Counted from the first letter of the stretch, positions 16,433 to 27,779 are shown. The stretch: 64,000 nt of DNA from Streptomyces sp. H27-C3 (GCF_030063415.1 NZ_JASITA010000005.1:62001-126000), one strand, 5' to 3'. Notes: a model not told the origin generated them from the letters alone. Made by a program: numbers and translations.

Positions 16433-18019
16433 TCAGCGCAGGCTGCGGATGTCCAGCTGGTGCAGGACCTTGTCGACGATCTCGGGGTTGGCGCCCGGTT
16501 CGCTGCGCGCCGAGAGAATCTCGTGGCGGGCGGCCGACAGCATCTCCCGCTGGATCCGCTGCACCGACTTCACCCGCTCGGCCCGCTGCGCGAACGCCTC
16601 CCGGCGTTCCTCGTCGATGATCTCGGGGCTGATCCTGGCACCGATGTCGTACGCGCCCCGGTGCAGCCGGTCGACGACCTCCTCGGGCAGGTCCTCGACC
16701 TCTTCGATCTCCTTGAGCCTGCGCTTGGCGGCCTTCGCCGCCCGCACCGCGAGTTCGTGCTCGACCAGCCGCTCCAGGTCCGTGTCGGCGCGCACACCCA
16801 GCTTCCTGACCAGCCAGGGCAGCGTCAGCCCCTGGAAGACGAGCGTCGTCATGATGACGGCGAACGCGACGAAGATGATCTCGTCCCGGGCCGGGAACGG
16901 AGAGCCGTCCTCCGTCTTGAGCGGGATGGCCAGCGCCAGCGCGACGGACGCCACGCCCCGCATGCCCGACCACCACATGATGACGGTCTCGCGCCAGCTG
17001 ACGGGGATCTCCTCGTCGTAGTCGCGCAGCGAGTGCAGCCGCTTGGCCAGCCAGGTCGCGGGCAGCAGCCACAACAGCCGCACGCCGACGACGACCCCGA
17101 CGATCGCCGCGCCCCAGCCGAGCATCTCGGACAGGCGTCCGTCGGCCGTCCCGAAGACGACATGCAGCTCCAGACCGATCAGGCCGAAGGCGACACCGGT
17201 GACGAGGGTGTCGACGATCTGCCAGAAGGTCTGCCCGGCGAGCCGGCCGAGCACGTCGTCGGCGTCGGTGGCGTGCTCGGCGAGGAAGAGCGCGATCACC
17301 AGGACGGCGAGCACACCGGACCCCTTGAACTCCTCGGCCAGCACATAGCTGACGAAGGGCGCGAGCAGGGTCAGGCCGATCTGCAGGGTCGCGTCGCCCA
17401 GGAAGCCCATCAGCTTGACGGTGAGCCAGCCGAGCCCGAGGCCCACCACCACGGCGACCACGGCGGACAGGACGAGCTCCCCGACCGCGGCGGGCCACGA
17501 GAAGGTGCCGCTGACCGCCGCGGCGATGGCCACGTGGTACAGCACGATGGCGGTCACATCGTTGAACAGGCCCTCGCCCTCCAGGATCGACACCAGCCGG
17601 CGCGGCAGCCCGAGCGATCCGGCGACGGCCGTCGCGGCGACCGGGTCGGGCGGGGCCACCAGCGCGCCGAGCGCGATGGCCGCGGCGATCGGCAGCCCGG
17701 GGAGGATGGAGTTGGCCACGGCGGCGACGGCGGCCGTGGTGACGAAGACCAGCGCCACGGCGAGCAGCAGGATGGGCCGCACATTCGCTGTGAACTGCCG
17801 CCAGGAGGTGCGCTGCACGGAGGCGTACAGCAGCGGTGGCAGCACCAGCGGCAGGATGTACTCGGGCGGAACCTCGATGTTCGGCACGAACGGCAGCAGC
17901 GCCAGGACGATCCCGACGAGCGTCATCAGGATCGGCGCCGGCAAGCCGATCCGCTCACCCAGCGGCACCGTGATCACGGCCCCGAACAGCAACACGAACA
18001 GCAGGGCCAATTGATCCAC
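16433..18019 (-). CDS. Na+/H+ antiporter, CPA1 family
   Basis: A 528-residue membrane transporter. About twelve hydrophobic helices fill residues 1-400, beginning LALLFVLLFGAVITVPLGERIGLP. The conserved ion-binding region is present in GEGLFNDVTAIVLYH, which holds the ND pair expected of CPA1 exchangers, preceded by APPDPVAATAVAG. A charged cytoplasmic tail of about 120 residues (RRLKEIEEVEDLPEEVVDRLH) is probably regulatory. It exchanges cytoplasmic Na+ (or K+) for protons and supports pH and salt homeostasis. The start GTG is at 18019. It is convergent with the MscS gene. Confidence 0.92.
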   Translation of the reverse strand: MDQLALLFVLLFGAVITVPLGERIGLPAPILMTLVGIVLALLPFVPNIEVPPEYILPLVLPPLLYASVQRTSWRQFTANVRPILLLAVALVFVTTAAVAAVANSILPGLPIAAAIALGALVAPPDPVAATAVAGSLGLPRRLVSILEGEGLFNDVTAIVLYHVAIAAAVSGTFSWPAAVGELVLSAVVAVVVGLGLGWLTVKLMGFLGDATLQIGLTLLAPFVSYVLAEEFKGSGVLAVLVIALFLAEHATDADDVLGRLAGQTFWQIVDTLVTGVAFGLIGLELHVVFGTADGRLSEMLGWGAAIVGVVVGVRLLWLLPATWLAKRLHSLRDYDEEIPVSWRETVIMWWSGMRGVASVALALAIPLKTEDGSPFPARDEIIFVAFAVIMTTLVFQGLTLPWLVRKLGVRADTDLERLVEHELAVRAAKAAKRRLKEIEEVEDLPEEVVDRLHRGAYDIGARISPEIIDEERREAFAQRAERVKSVQRIQREMLSAARHEILSARSEPGANPEIVDKVLHQLDIRSLR

Positions 18020-18120
18020 GGTGCGCCCTCCGGCAGTACGAGACCTGGACGATCAAGGCCCCCAGACTGCCACGCTCGCCCCCCTCGACCGAGCAGTGGC
18101 CCCCGCGCCGCACGGGCAGT

Positions 18121-18154
18121 CCCGCGCCCTCGCCGTGCACGGCGAGGGCGCGGG
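18121..18154. terminator. 34-bp perfect palindrome, probable terminator of the GH5 gene
   Basis: CCCGCGCCCTCGCCGTG (18121-18137) is followed directly by its exact reverse complement (18138-18154). It lies 57 bp downstream of the GH5 stop on the minus strand. Confidence 0.7.
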
Positions 18155-18199
18155 TTCGACCGGCTGCGGGCCGACCGGCTGTGGTTCCACCGGCCGCGG
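18155..18199. repeat. 15-bp imperfect tandem repeat, three copies
   Basis: Three successive 15-nt units built on ACCGGCTGCGGGCC occur between the palindrome and the GH5 stop. It is noncoding, with copies diverging at a few positions. Confidence 0.5.
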
Positions 18200-18211
18200 G
18201 CCGGCCGTCAC

Positions 18212-19234
18212 TCAGCTGTCGCTGCGGACCCGCTCCCGGATCCAGACGCCGGCCTCCTTGAGCACACCGGTCCCTGTCCAGTTGGTCCCATTACAGGTGC
18301 CGGTCTTGAAGACGGCGCCGGAACGGTTGTCGTCGGAGTAGTTCCAGTTGGTCCAGGAGATCTTCTTGCGCTTCATCAGGTCGATGTAGCGCTGGGACTG
18401 CGCGAAGTCGTTGGCGCCCTCGCCCGCGTAGTCCTGCGTCCCGAACTCGGTGACGAAGATGGGCAGCTTGTCGGAGGCCCGGTTGAGCGCGTCCAGGTAC
18501 TCCGTCTTGTGCGAGGCGGCGTAGAAGTGGAACGTGTACATGATGTTGGAGGCGTTGACCGGGCTGTTCACCACGTCCTTCTCGTCCGCCCCCTCCGAGA
18601 CGCCGAGCGAGGACCACGCGCGCGTGCCGACCAGGACCACCGCGTCGGGGTCCTGGGCCCTGATGATCGGGATGATCTTCTCGGCGTACGACTTGATCCT
18701 GGACCAGCTCGTCGCGGACGGCTCGTTGGCTATCTCGTAGAGCACGCCGGGATTGTCCTTGTACTTCTTCGCCATCGCGGTGAAGAAGGTCTTGGCGCGC
18801 TCGAAGTTGAAGTTGGGGTCGCCCGGGTCGAGCATGTGCCAGTCGATCACGGCGTACATGCCGCGCTTGTGGGCTCCGTCCACGAACTTCTGGGCGAGGC
18901 TGGTGAAGCGCTGCGGGTCGGTCTGGTAGCCACCCTCCTGAACGTAGGTCGAGACGCGCAGGACGTCGGCACGCCAGTCGCCTGCGAGCGCGTCCATCGA
19001 CCCGTCCGTGACGCACTTCGCGTACCACTGGGTGCCGTGTGTGCTCATGCCGCGCAGCTGGATGGGCTGCCCCTGCTGGTTGCACAGCTGCTTGCCGCAG
19101 ACCTTCAGCTGGCCGTTCTCGGAGACGGGGGTCGCGAGGGGCTTGGCGCCGGCCGGCGTCTGCAGCGCGATCACGACCCCGAGAGCTGAGGCGACGAGCA
19201 GGGCTTTGCGCTGCCGCATCGTACGTCGGTGCAT
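18212..19234 (-). CDS. Secreted GH5 endoglucanase (cellulase)
   Basis: A 340-residue glycoside hydrolase family 5 enzyme, cutting internal beta-1,4-glucan bonds outside the cell. The signal peptide is basic then hydrophobic (ALLVASALGVVIALQTPAGA), cleaved near residue 30. The catalytic acid/base Glu is in YEIANEPS (about residue 171) and the nucleophile Glu in FVTEFGTQ (about 262). LRGMSTHGTQWY, YAVIDWHMLDPGDPN and the late WTNWNYSDD are typical of subfamily GH5_2. No carbohydrate-binding module is attached. AAGGGAGC precedes ATG 19234. It stands as its own transcription unit among housekeeping genes. Confidence 0.92.
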   Translation of the reverse strand: MHRRTMRQRKALLVASALGVVIALQTPAGAKPLATPVSENGQLKVCGKQLCNQQGQPIQLRGMSTHGTQWYAKCVTDGSMDALAGDWRADVLRVSTYVQEGGYQTDPQRFTSLAQKFVDGAHKRGMYAVIDWHMLDPGDPNFNFERAKTFFTAMAKKYKDNPGVLYEIANEPSATSWSRIKSYAEKIIPIIRAQDPDAVVLVGTRAWSSLGVSEGADEKDVVNSPVNASNIMYTFHFYAASHKTEYLDALNRASDKLPIFVTEFGTQDYAGEGANDFAQSQRYIDLMKRKKISWTNWNYSDDNRSGAVFKTGTCNGTNWTGTGVLKEAGVWIRERVRSDS

Positions 19235-19335
19235 GGTGACGCTCCCTTGGGCTGGGGGTTCCGGTACGGGAGTTCAGTGGCAGATACACCATGGACATGA
19301 CAGTCCAGTCCGTGGAATCCGCTTCATGGACGTGA

Positions 19336-19364
19336 AAGTTAGGGTCGTTTCCAGTCTCCGTCAA
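19336..19364 (-). promoter_or_regulatory. Promoter of the GH5 endoglucanase gene
   Basis: On the minus strand TTGACG (19359-19364) and TAACTT (19336-19341) are separated by exactly 17 nt. The predicted transcript start is near 19329, giving a leader of about 95 nt before ATG 19234. Confidence 0.7.
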
Positions 19365-19369
19365 GAGTG

Positions 19370-19386
19370 TTGGGAAACTTTACTAA
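19370..19386. promoter_or_regulatory. Palindromic operator upstream of the GH5 promoter
   Basis: TTGGGAAACTTTACTAA is a near-perfect palindrome (two mismatched positions from TTAGGAAACTTTCCTAA). Sites of this GAAA-n-TTTC type precede many secreted glycoside hydrolase genes in actinomycetes. It sits 5 bp upstream of the -35 hexamer. It is unlike the CebR box. Confidence 0.55.
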
Positions 19387-19472
19387 CTATTGCGGGAGCG
19401 GGAGAGTGGCAGCACGAGGCGACAGGAGGACTGCCGGGTGCCGGCAGGGGGCGCGGGCCGGGAACAGCGAAA

Positions 19473-19501
19473 CGGGGCCGACAGCCTGAGCTGTGACCCC
19501 G
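19473..19501. terminator. Possible terminator after the GNAT gene
   Basis: CGGGG...ACAGC pairs with GCTGT...CCCCG around a short loop, with an internal mismatch. It is 20 bp downstream of the minus-strand GNAT stop. Confidence 0.35.
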
Positions 19502-19520
19502 TCGATCCTCTGAGCTGCGC

Positions 19521-19991
19521 CTACAGTGCGCGCCGCATCGCCCGGTGCGCGATGTCCGCGTCCAGGAACTCCGGCCCGTACGCCGCATAGCCGAGCCGCT
19601 CGTAGAAGCCCAGCGCGTGCGTCTGCGCGTGCAGGTCGACGGCGCTCAGGCCGAGCTCCCCGGCCACGTCCTCGATCGCCCGCACCAGCGCGGCCCCGAC
19701 ACCGAGCCCACGTGCGGCCCGGCTCACGGCCAGCCGACCGAGCGAGCCGACCGTCGCGTCGCCACCGGTCGGGCCGGCCGCCCCCGGGCCGTGCAGCAGC
19801 CGTCCCGTGCCCAGCGGCAGCCCTTCGTCGGTCACGGCCAGGACGTGCACGGCCAGGGCGTCGTAGGCGTCGTGGTCGATGTCGGCGGGCACCTCCTGCT
19901 CGACGACGAAGACCTCTTTGCGGACAGCGAAGCAGGCCTCGGTGTCCGCGGGCCCGTCGGCGACCCGGACGACGTACGAAACCGACCTCAC
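19521..19991 (-). CDS. GNAT family N-acetyltransferase
   Basis: A 156-residue acetyltransferase using acetyl-CoA. The opening resembles ElaA-type GNATs: [26 protein letters not shown]. The core follows in [38 protein letters not shown] (the R/Q-x-x-G-x-G/A acetyl-CoA loop is in [10 protein letters not shown]) and [22 protein letters not shown]. The GTG start at 19991 overlaps the rluD stop by 4 bp (GTGA), so it is the last, translationally coupled gene of the lspA-rluD operon. The acceptor substrate is unknown. Confidence 0.88.
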   Translation of the reverse strand: MRSVSYVVRVADGPADTEACFAVRKEVFVVEQEVPADIDHDAYDALAVHVLAVTDEGLPLGTGRLLHGPGAAGPTGGDATVGSLGRLAVSRAARGLGVGAALVRAIEDVAGELGLSAVDLHAQTHALGFYERLGYAAYGPEFLDADIAHRAMRRAL

Positions 19992-20929
19992 TCGCTCTCC
20001 GCCCGGATCACGTCCAGCGCGTTCTGGAGGTCTTCGGGGTAGGTGCTCGCGTACTCGACCCACTGGCCGTCGGACGGGTGCTCGAAGCCGAGCCGCACGG
20101 CGTGCAGCCACTGCCGCGTCAGGCCGAGGCGCTTGGCGATGGTCGGGTCCGCGCCGTAGGTGAGGTCGCCCACGCACGGGTGGCGGTGGGCGGACATGTG
20201 CACGCGGATCTGGTGCGTGCGGCCCGTCTCCAGCTTGACGTCCAGCAGGCTCGCGGCCCGGAAGGCCTCGATGAGGTCGTAGTGCGTGACGGAGGGCTTG
20301 CCCTCGGCCGTCACGGCCCACTTGTAGTCGTGCTGGGGGTGGCGGCCCACCGGGGCGTCGATGGTCCCGCTCATCGGGTCCGGGTGGCCCTGTACGAGCG
20401 TGTGGTAGCGCTTGTCGACCGTACGCTCCCGGAACTGCTGCTTGAGCAGGGTGTAGGCGCGCTCCGACTTGGCGACGACCATGAGGCCGGACGTACCGAC
20501 GTCAAGGCGGTGCACGATGCCCTGGCGCTCGGAGGCGCCGGAGGTGGAGATCCGGTATCCGGCGGCGGCGAGGCCGCCGATCACGGTGGTGCCGGTCCAG
20601 CCGGGGCTCGGGTGGGCGGCCACTCCGACCGGCTTCACGATGACGACGATGTCGTCGTCGTCATGGACGATCTCCATGCCCTCGACGGGCTCGGCGATGA
20701 TCTGCACGGGCGCGGCGGCCTGTGGCAGCTCCACCTCGAGCCAGGCCCCGCCGTGCACCCGTTCCGACTTCCCGACCACCGCCCCGTCGACCTGAACCTT
20801 TCCCGCGGCGGCGAGATCGGCCGCCTTGGTACGGGAGAAGCCGAACATGCGGGAAATAGCGGCGTCGACGCGCTCGCCTTCTAGGCCATCGGGAACGTGC
20901 AGGGTGCGAACCTCGGGAATCGTACTCAC
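19988..20929 (-). CDS. rluD: RluA-family 23S rRNA pseudouridine synthase (RluD type)
   Basis: A 313-residue enzyme converting uridine to pseudouridine in large-subunit rRNA. An N-terminal S4 RNA-binding domain ([31 protein letters not shown]) is followed by the catalytic domain with the invariant Asp in [10 protein letters not shown] (near residue 138). [22 protein letters not shown] and [11 protein letters not shown] complete the family motifs. The start is GTG 20929, 17 bp after the lspA stop. Length and S4 domain favour RluD over RluA; target positions are not readable from sequence. Confidence 0.9.
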   Translation of the reverse strand: MSTIPEVRTLHVPDGLEGERVDAAISRMFGFSRTKAADLAAAGKVQVDGAVVGKSERVHGGAWLEVELPQAAAPVQIIAEPVEGMEIVHDDDDIVVIVKPVGVAAHPSPGWTGTTVIGGLAAAGYRISTSGASERQGIVHRLDVGTSGLMVVAKSERAYTLLKQQFRERTVDKRYHTLVQGHPDPMSGTIDAPVGRHPQHDYKWAVTAEGKPSVTHYDLIEAFRAASLLDVKLETGRTHQIRVHMSAHRHPCVGDLTYGADPTIAKRLGLTRQWLHAVRLGFEHPSDGQWVEYASTYPEDLQNALDVIRAESE

Positions 20930-20946
20930 CTGTCGAGTATGCCTTG

Positions 20947-21597
20947 TCAGTCCTTGTGGACGGTCCCATCGGGGTCCAGGCCCCGGAACGACAGGATCAC
21001 AATGAGGATGCCGCCGCAGACGATGGCGGAGTCGGCCAGGTTGAAGACCGCGAAATTCGCCGGCGCGATGAAGTCCACGACGGCGCCCTCGAAGACGCCG
21101 GGCGAGCGGAAGATCCGGTCGGTGAGGTTGCCCAGCGCACCGCCGAGCAGCAGGCCCAGCGCGATGGCCCAGGGCAGGCTGTAGAGCTTGCGCGCGAGCC
21201 GGGCGATCACCACGATCACGGCGGCCGCGATGCAGGTGAAGATCACCGTGAAGGCCTCGCCGATGCCGAAGGCGGCGCCCGCGTTCCGGATCGCCTCGAA
21301 CCTGAGCAGGTCCCCGACGACTTCGATCGGCTCGTGGTGCTCCAGCTTCGCCACCACGAGCATCTTGGTGCCGAGGTCGAGCAGATAGGCGACGAGCGTC
21401 ACCACGAACAGCGCGGCGATCCTGCGCCTGCCCCTGTTCGCGGGCTCCTCGGCTGGGTCCCCCGCGCCGGTCCCGACCTCGGCATCGAGCTCGCCACCGC
21501 CCTCGGGCCGGGCCGCCGCGTCGGAGGGCCGCTCCGGCTCGGCGCCTCCGGCCTCAGGGGTATCCGGCGTACCGATGATGCGCTCCGCCTCTGCCAC
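20947..21597 (-). CDS. lspA: Lipoprotein signal peptidase (signal peptidase II)
   Basis: A 216-residue membrane aspartic protease that removes signal peptides from diacylated prolipoproteins. It has an acidic, Pro/Gly-rich N-terminal extension of about 55 residues, then four transmembrane helices ([54 protein letters not shown], and [15 protein letters not shown]). The catalytic Asp pair lies in GNLTDRIFR (about 160) and FNLADSAI (about 186). The start is GTG 21597. It heads a minus-strand operon with rluD and the GNAT gene. Confidence 0.95.
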   Translation of the reverse strand: MAEAERIIGTPDTPEAGGAEPERPSDAAARPEGGGELDAEVGTGAGDPAEEPANRGRRRIAALFVVTLVAYLLDLGTKMLVVAKLEHHEPIEVVGDLLRFEAIRNAGAAFGIGEAFTVIFTCIAAAVIVVIARLARKLYSLPWAIALGLLLGGALGNLTDRIFRSPGVFEGAVVDFIAPANFAVFNLADSAIVCGGILIVILSFRGLDPDGTVHKD

Positions 21598-21730
21598 GTG
21601 AGTCCCTCAACCTAGGTGCCTGACTAGAGCACGAGGGTACGGCACACACGTACGGACTCCGAGGCGCCGGACCAGCCACGCGGCGGTCCGGCCACGGTCC
21701 TTCGGAGCCCTCGGTGGCTTTCGGCGGCCC

Positions 21731-22516
21731 TCAGGAGCGGCGCTCCTGCTTCTGCTTGTCCTCCACGCACAGCGTGGCGCGTGGGAAGGCCTGCATGCGC
21801 GCCTTGCCGATCGCCTTGCCACAGATCTCGCAGAGCCCGTACGTGCCCGCGTCCAGCCGGTCCAGCGCCCGCTCGGTCTGCTCCATCCGCTCGCGGGCGG
21901 AGGCGGCCAGCGCCAGCTCGTGCTCGCGGGAGATGTTCTTGGTGCCGGTGTCGGCGTCGTCGTCGCCCGCGCCACCACCGGAGTCCCGCATCAGCCCGGA
22001 CACCGCCTCCTCCAGCGTGGCGATCTCGGCCCTGAGCTGCAGGATCTCGCTCTCCAGCTCGGCCCGTGCCTCGGCGATCTCCGACGAGGTCCACGGATCC
22101 TCACCCGGCCGGACCGCGAGCTCGCCCACGTCCGCCGCGGCTGCCGTGCGGGACTTGGGAACCGCCGCGGCCGTGGCCGCCGGGGCCTTCTTGACGGCCG
22201 ACGCCCTGCTCGGAGTCTTTTTCGCAACCACCGTCTTGGCTCCTGTCTGTTCCGCGGCCTGAGCCGCCCCCTTGGCCGCAGGAGCGGCCCTCTTCGCAGC
22301 CGCCTTCTTGGCAGGCGCCTTTGCGGCAGGTGCCGCCTTCTTCGCGACCGCCTTCTTCGCGGTCTTCTTGGCGGTCTTCTTGGGAGTCTTCTTGGCGGTG
22401 GCGGTCTTCGCTGCGGCCGCCCTCTTCCCACCGGCCCCGTCAGCGTTGTCAGCCGCCGTACCAGTGGATCCTTCGGACGCCGTTTTCTTCTGTACGGCGG
22501 TCTTCTCAGCCACCAT
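21731..22516 (-). CDS. TraR/DksA-type zinc-finger protein with Lys/Ala-rich N-terminal tail
   Basis: A 261-residue protein with two parts. The first ~140 residues are Lys/Ala/Pro-rich repeats (such as KKTPKKTAKKTAKKAVAKKA), like histone H1-type nucleic-acid-binding tails. The last ~110 are DksA-like: a helical hairpin (EIAEARAELESEILQLRAEIATLEEAV) and a zinc-finger region (YGLCEICGKAIGKARMQAF then PRATLCVEDK). Three zinc ligands are Cys, but the fourth C-x2-C position is Asp (CVED). DksA proteins bind the RNA polymerase secondary channel; that role here is inferred. The start ATG 22516 is preceded by GAAGGGG. It lies upstream of lspA. Confidence 0.85.
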   Translation of the reverse strand: MVAEKTAVQKKTASEGSTGTAADNADGAGGKRAAAAKTATAKKTPKKTAKKTAKKAVAKKAAPAAKAPAKKAAAKRAAPAAKGAAQAAEQTGAKTVVAKKTPSRASAVKKAPAATAAAVPKSRTAAAADVGELAVRPGEDPWTSSEIAEARAELESEILQLRAEIATLEEAVSGLMRDSGGGAGDDDADTGTKNISREHELALAASARERMEQTERALDRLDAGTYGLCEICGKAIGKARMQAFPRATLCVEDKQKQERRS

Positions 22517-22789
22517 GGCCGCGGCCCCTTCACATTTTGTGATCTTGCGCGCGAATCGTGCTGGGACGATAAATCGACCCCAGCCCCGCGGCAACGGGGC
22601 ACGCCGCCGGTAGACCGCGCCGCACGGTCGACACGGCGGGTCTGCATCCGTTGTGCCCATGCTCTCCGCCGGGTAATCCGCCGCCCGGAAGCAGCCGGAG
22701 CCGATCGGGGTCCGTATGGCCATTCGGGCTAGCGGCGCTGCCCCCCGGCGCCTTGCGGAAACCAGGCGGTCTCCCGGCCCGGCGGCCCG

Positions 22790-22795
22790 TACACT
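22790..22795 (+). promoter_or_regulatory. Possible -10 element of the ileS T-box transcript
   Basis: TACACT lies 7-14 bp before the first recognisable T-box stem. No convincing -35 is seen. The preceding stretch 22517-22789 holds no recognisable gene or repeat. Confidence 0.35.
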
Positions 22796-22801
22796 GGGCC
22801 C

Positions 22802-23053
22802 TGCGAAAGGCGATGACGGGGACCAGTAGCGTCGTACGCAGTCATGAGCGACCCGGGGACGGTGAGAGCCCGGGGACGAGCGCGAAGTGAAGCATCACCC
22901 CGGAGCCGCCGGAAGAACGCCCTCAGGGGTCAGTAGAACCGGCATCGCGACCCCAATGAGGGGGCCGCCGGCACCGTCGGCGGTCAAGGAGGGTGGTACC
23001 GCGGGAGCACTCACTCTCGTCCCTCCGACGGAGTTGCCACGTCCGCCGGAGGA
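22802..23053 (+). promoter_or_regulatory. T-box riboswitch controlling ileS, translational type
   Basis: The leader holds a T-box sequence AGGGTGGTACCGCGGGAG (22990-23007), whose UGG pairs with the tRNA acceptor end. Stem I begins with GGCGATGACGGGG (about 22809-22821) and a 5' loop AGTA (22825-22828). The opposite strand GTGAAGCATCA places ATC (22894-22896) as an Ile specifier codon. No transcription terminator follows. Instead CCCTCCGACGGA (23021-23032) can pair with TCCGCCGGAGGA (23042-23053), which contains the ileS ribosome binding site. Uncharged tRNA(Ile) should free that site. Actinobacterial ileS T-boxes of this short-stem type are known; details of the stems are my reading. Confidence 0.88.
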
Positions 23054-23057
23054 ACCG

Positions 23058-26240
<3,183 letters not shown>

Positions 26241-26255
26241 GCCTCAACTCGCGCG

Positions 26256-26291
26256 AGCGAAGGCCCGGCCGACTTCGGCCGGGCCTTCGCT
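26256..26291. terminator. Terminator after ileS
   Basis: AGCGAAGGCCCGGCCGA (26256-26272) pairs perfectly with 26275-26291 over 17 bp, followed by TGTTT. It lies 15 bp after the ileS stop. Confidence 0.88.
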
Positions 26292-26334
26292 GTTTCGCCG
26301 TGCGGACTGAACGTTTCCCCGATGCCGCACGTAC

Positions 26335-26415
26335 TTCAGCCTGTCGGCGTTTGAGGACCGGGGTCTGGGGCGGAGCCCCCGGTTGTGGGAAGGGCCGGGT
26401 AGGGGAACAGCCCGC
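26335..26415. repeat. Dispersed Streptomyces intergenic repeat, copy B
   Basis: It begins CAGCCTGTCGGCGTTTGAGG and continues with GGGGTCTGGGGCGGAGCCCC, then GGGAAGGGCCGGGTAGGGGA. The second half is clearly homologous to 4051-4101. The gap between convergent ileS and divIVA (26241-26555) holds only this repeat and the two terminators. Confidence 0.75.
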
Positions 26416-26474
26416 CCCAGGCGCCACCCCGCCGCACCCCCGTCCCGCACCCGGGGCCCGCCCCGCACGCCAAA

Positions 26475-26515
26475 AGGGCCGGGCCCCGGGGAGTGAATCC
26501 CCGGGGCCCGGCCCT
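26475..26515. terminator. Terminator after divIVA
   Basis: A perfect 18-bp stem (26475-26492 with 26498-26515) and a GTGAA loop, with TTTT on the minus-strand exit side. It lies 41 bp downstream of the divIVA stop. Confidence 0.88.
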
Positions 26516-26555
26516 CAGCCTGCCGACGGCTACGCGCTCAGCGCGCGCATGCCCG

Positions 26556-27779
26556 TCAGTTGTCGTCCTCGTCGATGAGGAAGCCGCGCATCGGCGAAGG
26601 CGCCTGCTGCATCGGCTGCGGAGCCTGCGGCCGCACCGGCGCCATCGGCTGAGTCATCGCCGGGGACATCTGCTGCTGGCCGCCGTAGGACGGAGCGTTG
26701 GACTGCTGGCCACCGTGGCCGCCCATCGGCGGCTGACTGCCCATGGAGTGCCCCATCGCGCCCGCACCGGCCGGAGCCATCGAGCCACTCATCTGCGGAG
26801 CCGGCGGCAGCGAAGCGGTCGCCGGGGTCCGCGGCGGAGCCAGCGAGTCGTCCGCCTGGGTCTCCAGCTGACGCAGCTGGCTCTCCAGGTAGGACTTCAG
26901 CCGGGTCCGGTACTCGCGCTCGAAGCCGCGCAGGTCCTCGACCTTGCGCTCAAGGGTGGCGCGGGCGGACTCCAGCGAGCCCATCGCGACACGGTGCTTC
27001 TCCTGCGCGTCCCGCTCCAGTGCGTCCGCCTTGGCGCGGGCGTCCCGCTCCAGGCCCTCGGCGCGGCTGCGCGCCTCGCCGACGATCTTGTTGGCCTCGG
27101 AACGGGCCTCCGCGATCGCCTGGTCCGCGGTCTGCTGCGCCAGCGAAAGCACACGCGCGGCGCTGTCGCCACCGGGTGCCTGACCGGGCTGCGGGAGCTG
27201 CGGTCCATGGTTGCCCATGGGGCCGCCCATCGGGCCGCCCATCTGGTTCTGCATCTGGTTCTGCATCTGGCCCTGGCCCATGGGGCCCTGACCCATCTGT
27301 CCCTGGCCCATCGGACCCTGGCCCATGGGGCCGTGCTGGCCCTGCGGACCCGGACCGTGCTGCTGGACCTGGCCGTGCTGGCCCTGCGGGCCCGGACCGT
27401 GCTGGCCCTGCTGGCCGTGCTGGCCCTGCTGGCCGTGACCACTGGGACCCGCGGGCAGCTGCGGAGCACCACCGGGCAGCTGGGGCGGACCCATCTGCGG
27501 GGGCTGCTGCTGGACCGGCGGGCCGGATATGGCCGCGGGCACGGGCGCACCGGGTCGATCCTGCTGTTCCTGCTTGCGCATGCCCTGCTGCTGGTTCTGC
27601 GCGGCGGCACGCGTCGCGGCGGCCAGCTTGGCGCGCAGATCCTCGTTCTCGCGGAGCAGTCGCGTCAGTTCGGCCTCGACCTCGTCGAGGAAGGCATCAA
27701 CCTCGTCCTCGTCGTAGCCTTCTCGGAGCCGGACGGTCGTGAACTGCTTGTTCCGCACGTCCTCGGGGGTCAGCGGCAT
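26556..27779 (-). CDS. divIVA: DivIVA polar growth protein
   Basis: A 407-residue cytoskeletal protein that marks hyphal tips and branch points. The conserved N-terminal domain reads MPLTPEDVRNKQFTTVRL followed by EGYDEDEVDAFLDEVEAEL, a coiled coil beginning at about residue 20. Residues ~65-200 are an unusually long linker of Gln/Gly/Pro/Met/His repeats (GQHGQQGQHGPGPQGQHG; MGQGPMGQGQ). A second coiled coil (ADQAIAEARSEANKIVGEARSRAEGLERDARAKADALER... to about 300) and a Pro/Met/Gln-rich tail ending LIDEDDN follow. In Streptomyces it is essential and phosphorylated by AfsK. It is the last gene of the dcw region. Confidence 0.95.
   Translation of the reverse strand: MPLTPEDVRNKQFTTVRLREGYDEDEVDAFLDEVEAELTRLLRENEDLRAKLAAATRAAAQNQQQGMRKQEQQDRPGAPVPAAISGPPVQQQPPQMGPPQLPGGAPQLPAGPSGHGQQGQHGQQGQHGPGPQGQHGQVQQHGPGPQGQHGPMGQGPMGQGQMGQGPMGQGQMQNQMQNQMGGPMGGPMGNHGPQLPQPGQAPGGDSAARVLSLAQQTADQAIAEARSEANKIVGEARSRAEGLERDARAKADALERDAQEKHRVAMGSLESARATLERKVEDLRGFEREYRTRLKSYLESQLRQLETQADDSLAPPRTPATASLPPAPQMSGSMAPAGAGAMGHSMGSQPPMGGHGGQQSNAPSYGGQQQMSPAMTQPMAPVRPQAPQPMQQAPSPMRGFLIDEDDN

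Noticed and set aside
16460..19189. Plus-strand 909-codon frame across the antiporter and GH5 genes
   Set aside because: It runs opposite two recognisable genes and across their intergenic region, with His/Asp/Arg-rich noncoding composition.
19235..19400. CebR operator (TGGGAGCGCTCCCA) before the GH5 cellulase
   Set aside because: Looked for and not found; the palindrome present is of a different GAAA/TTTC type.
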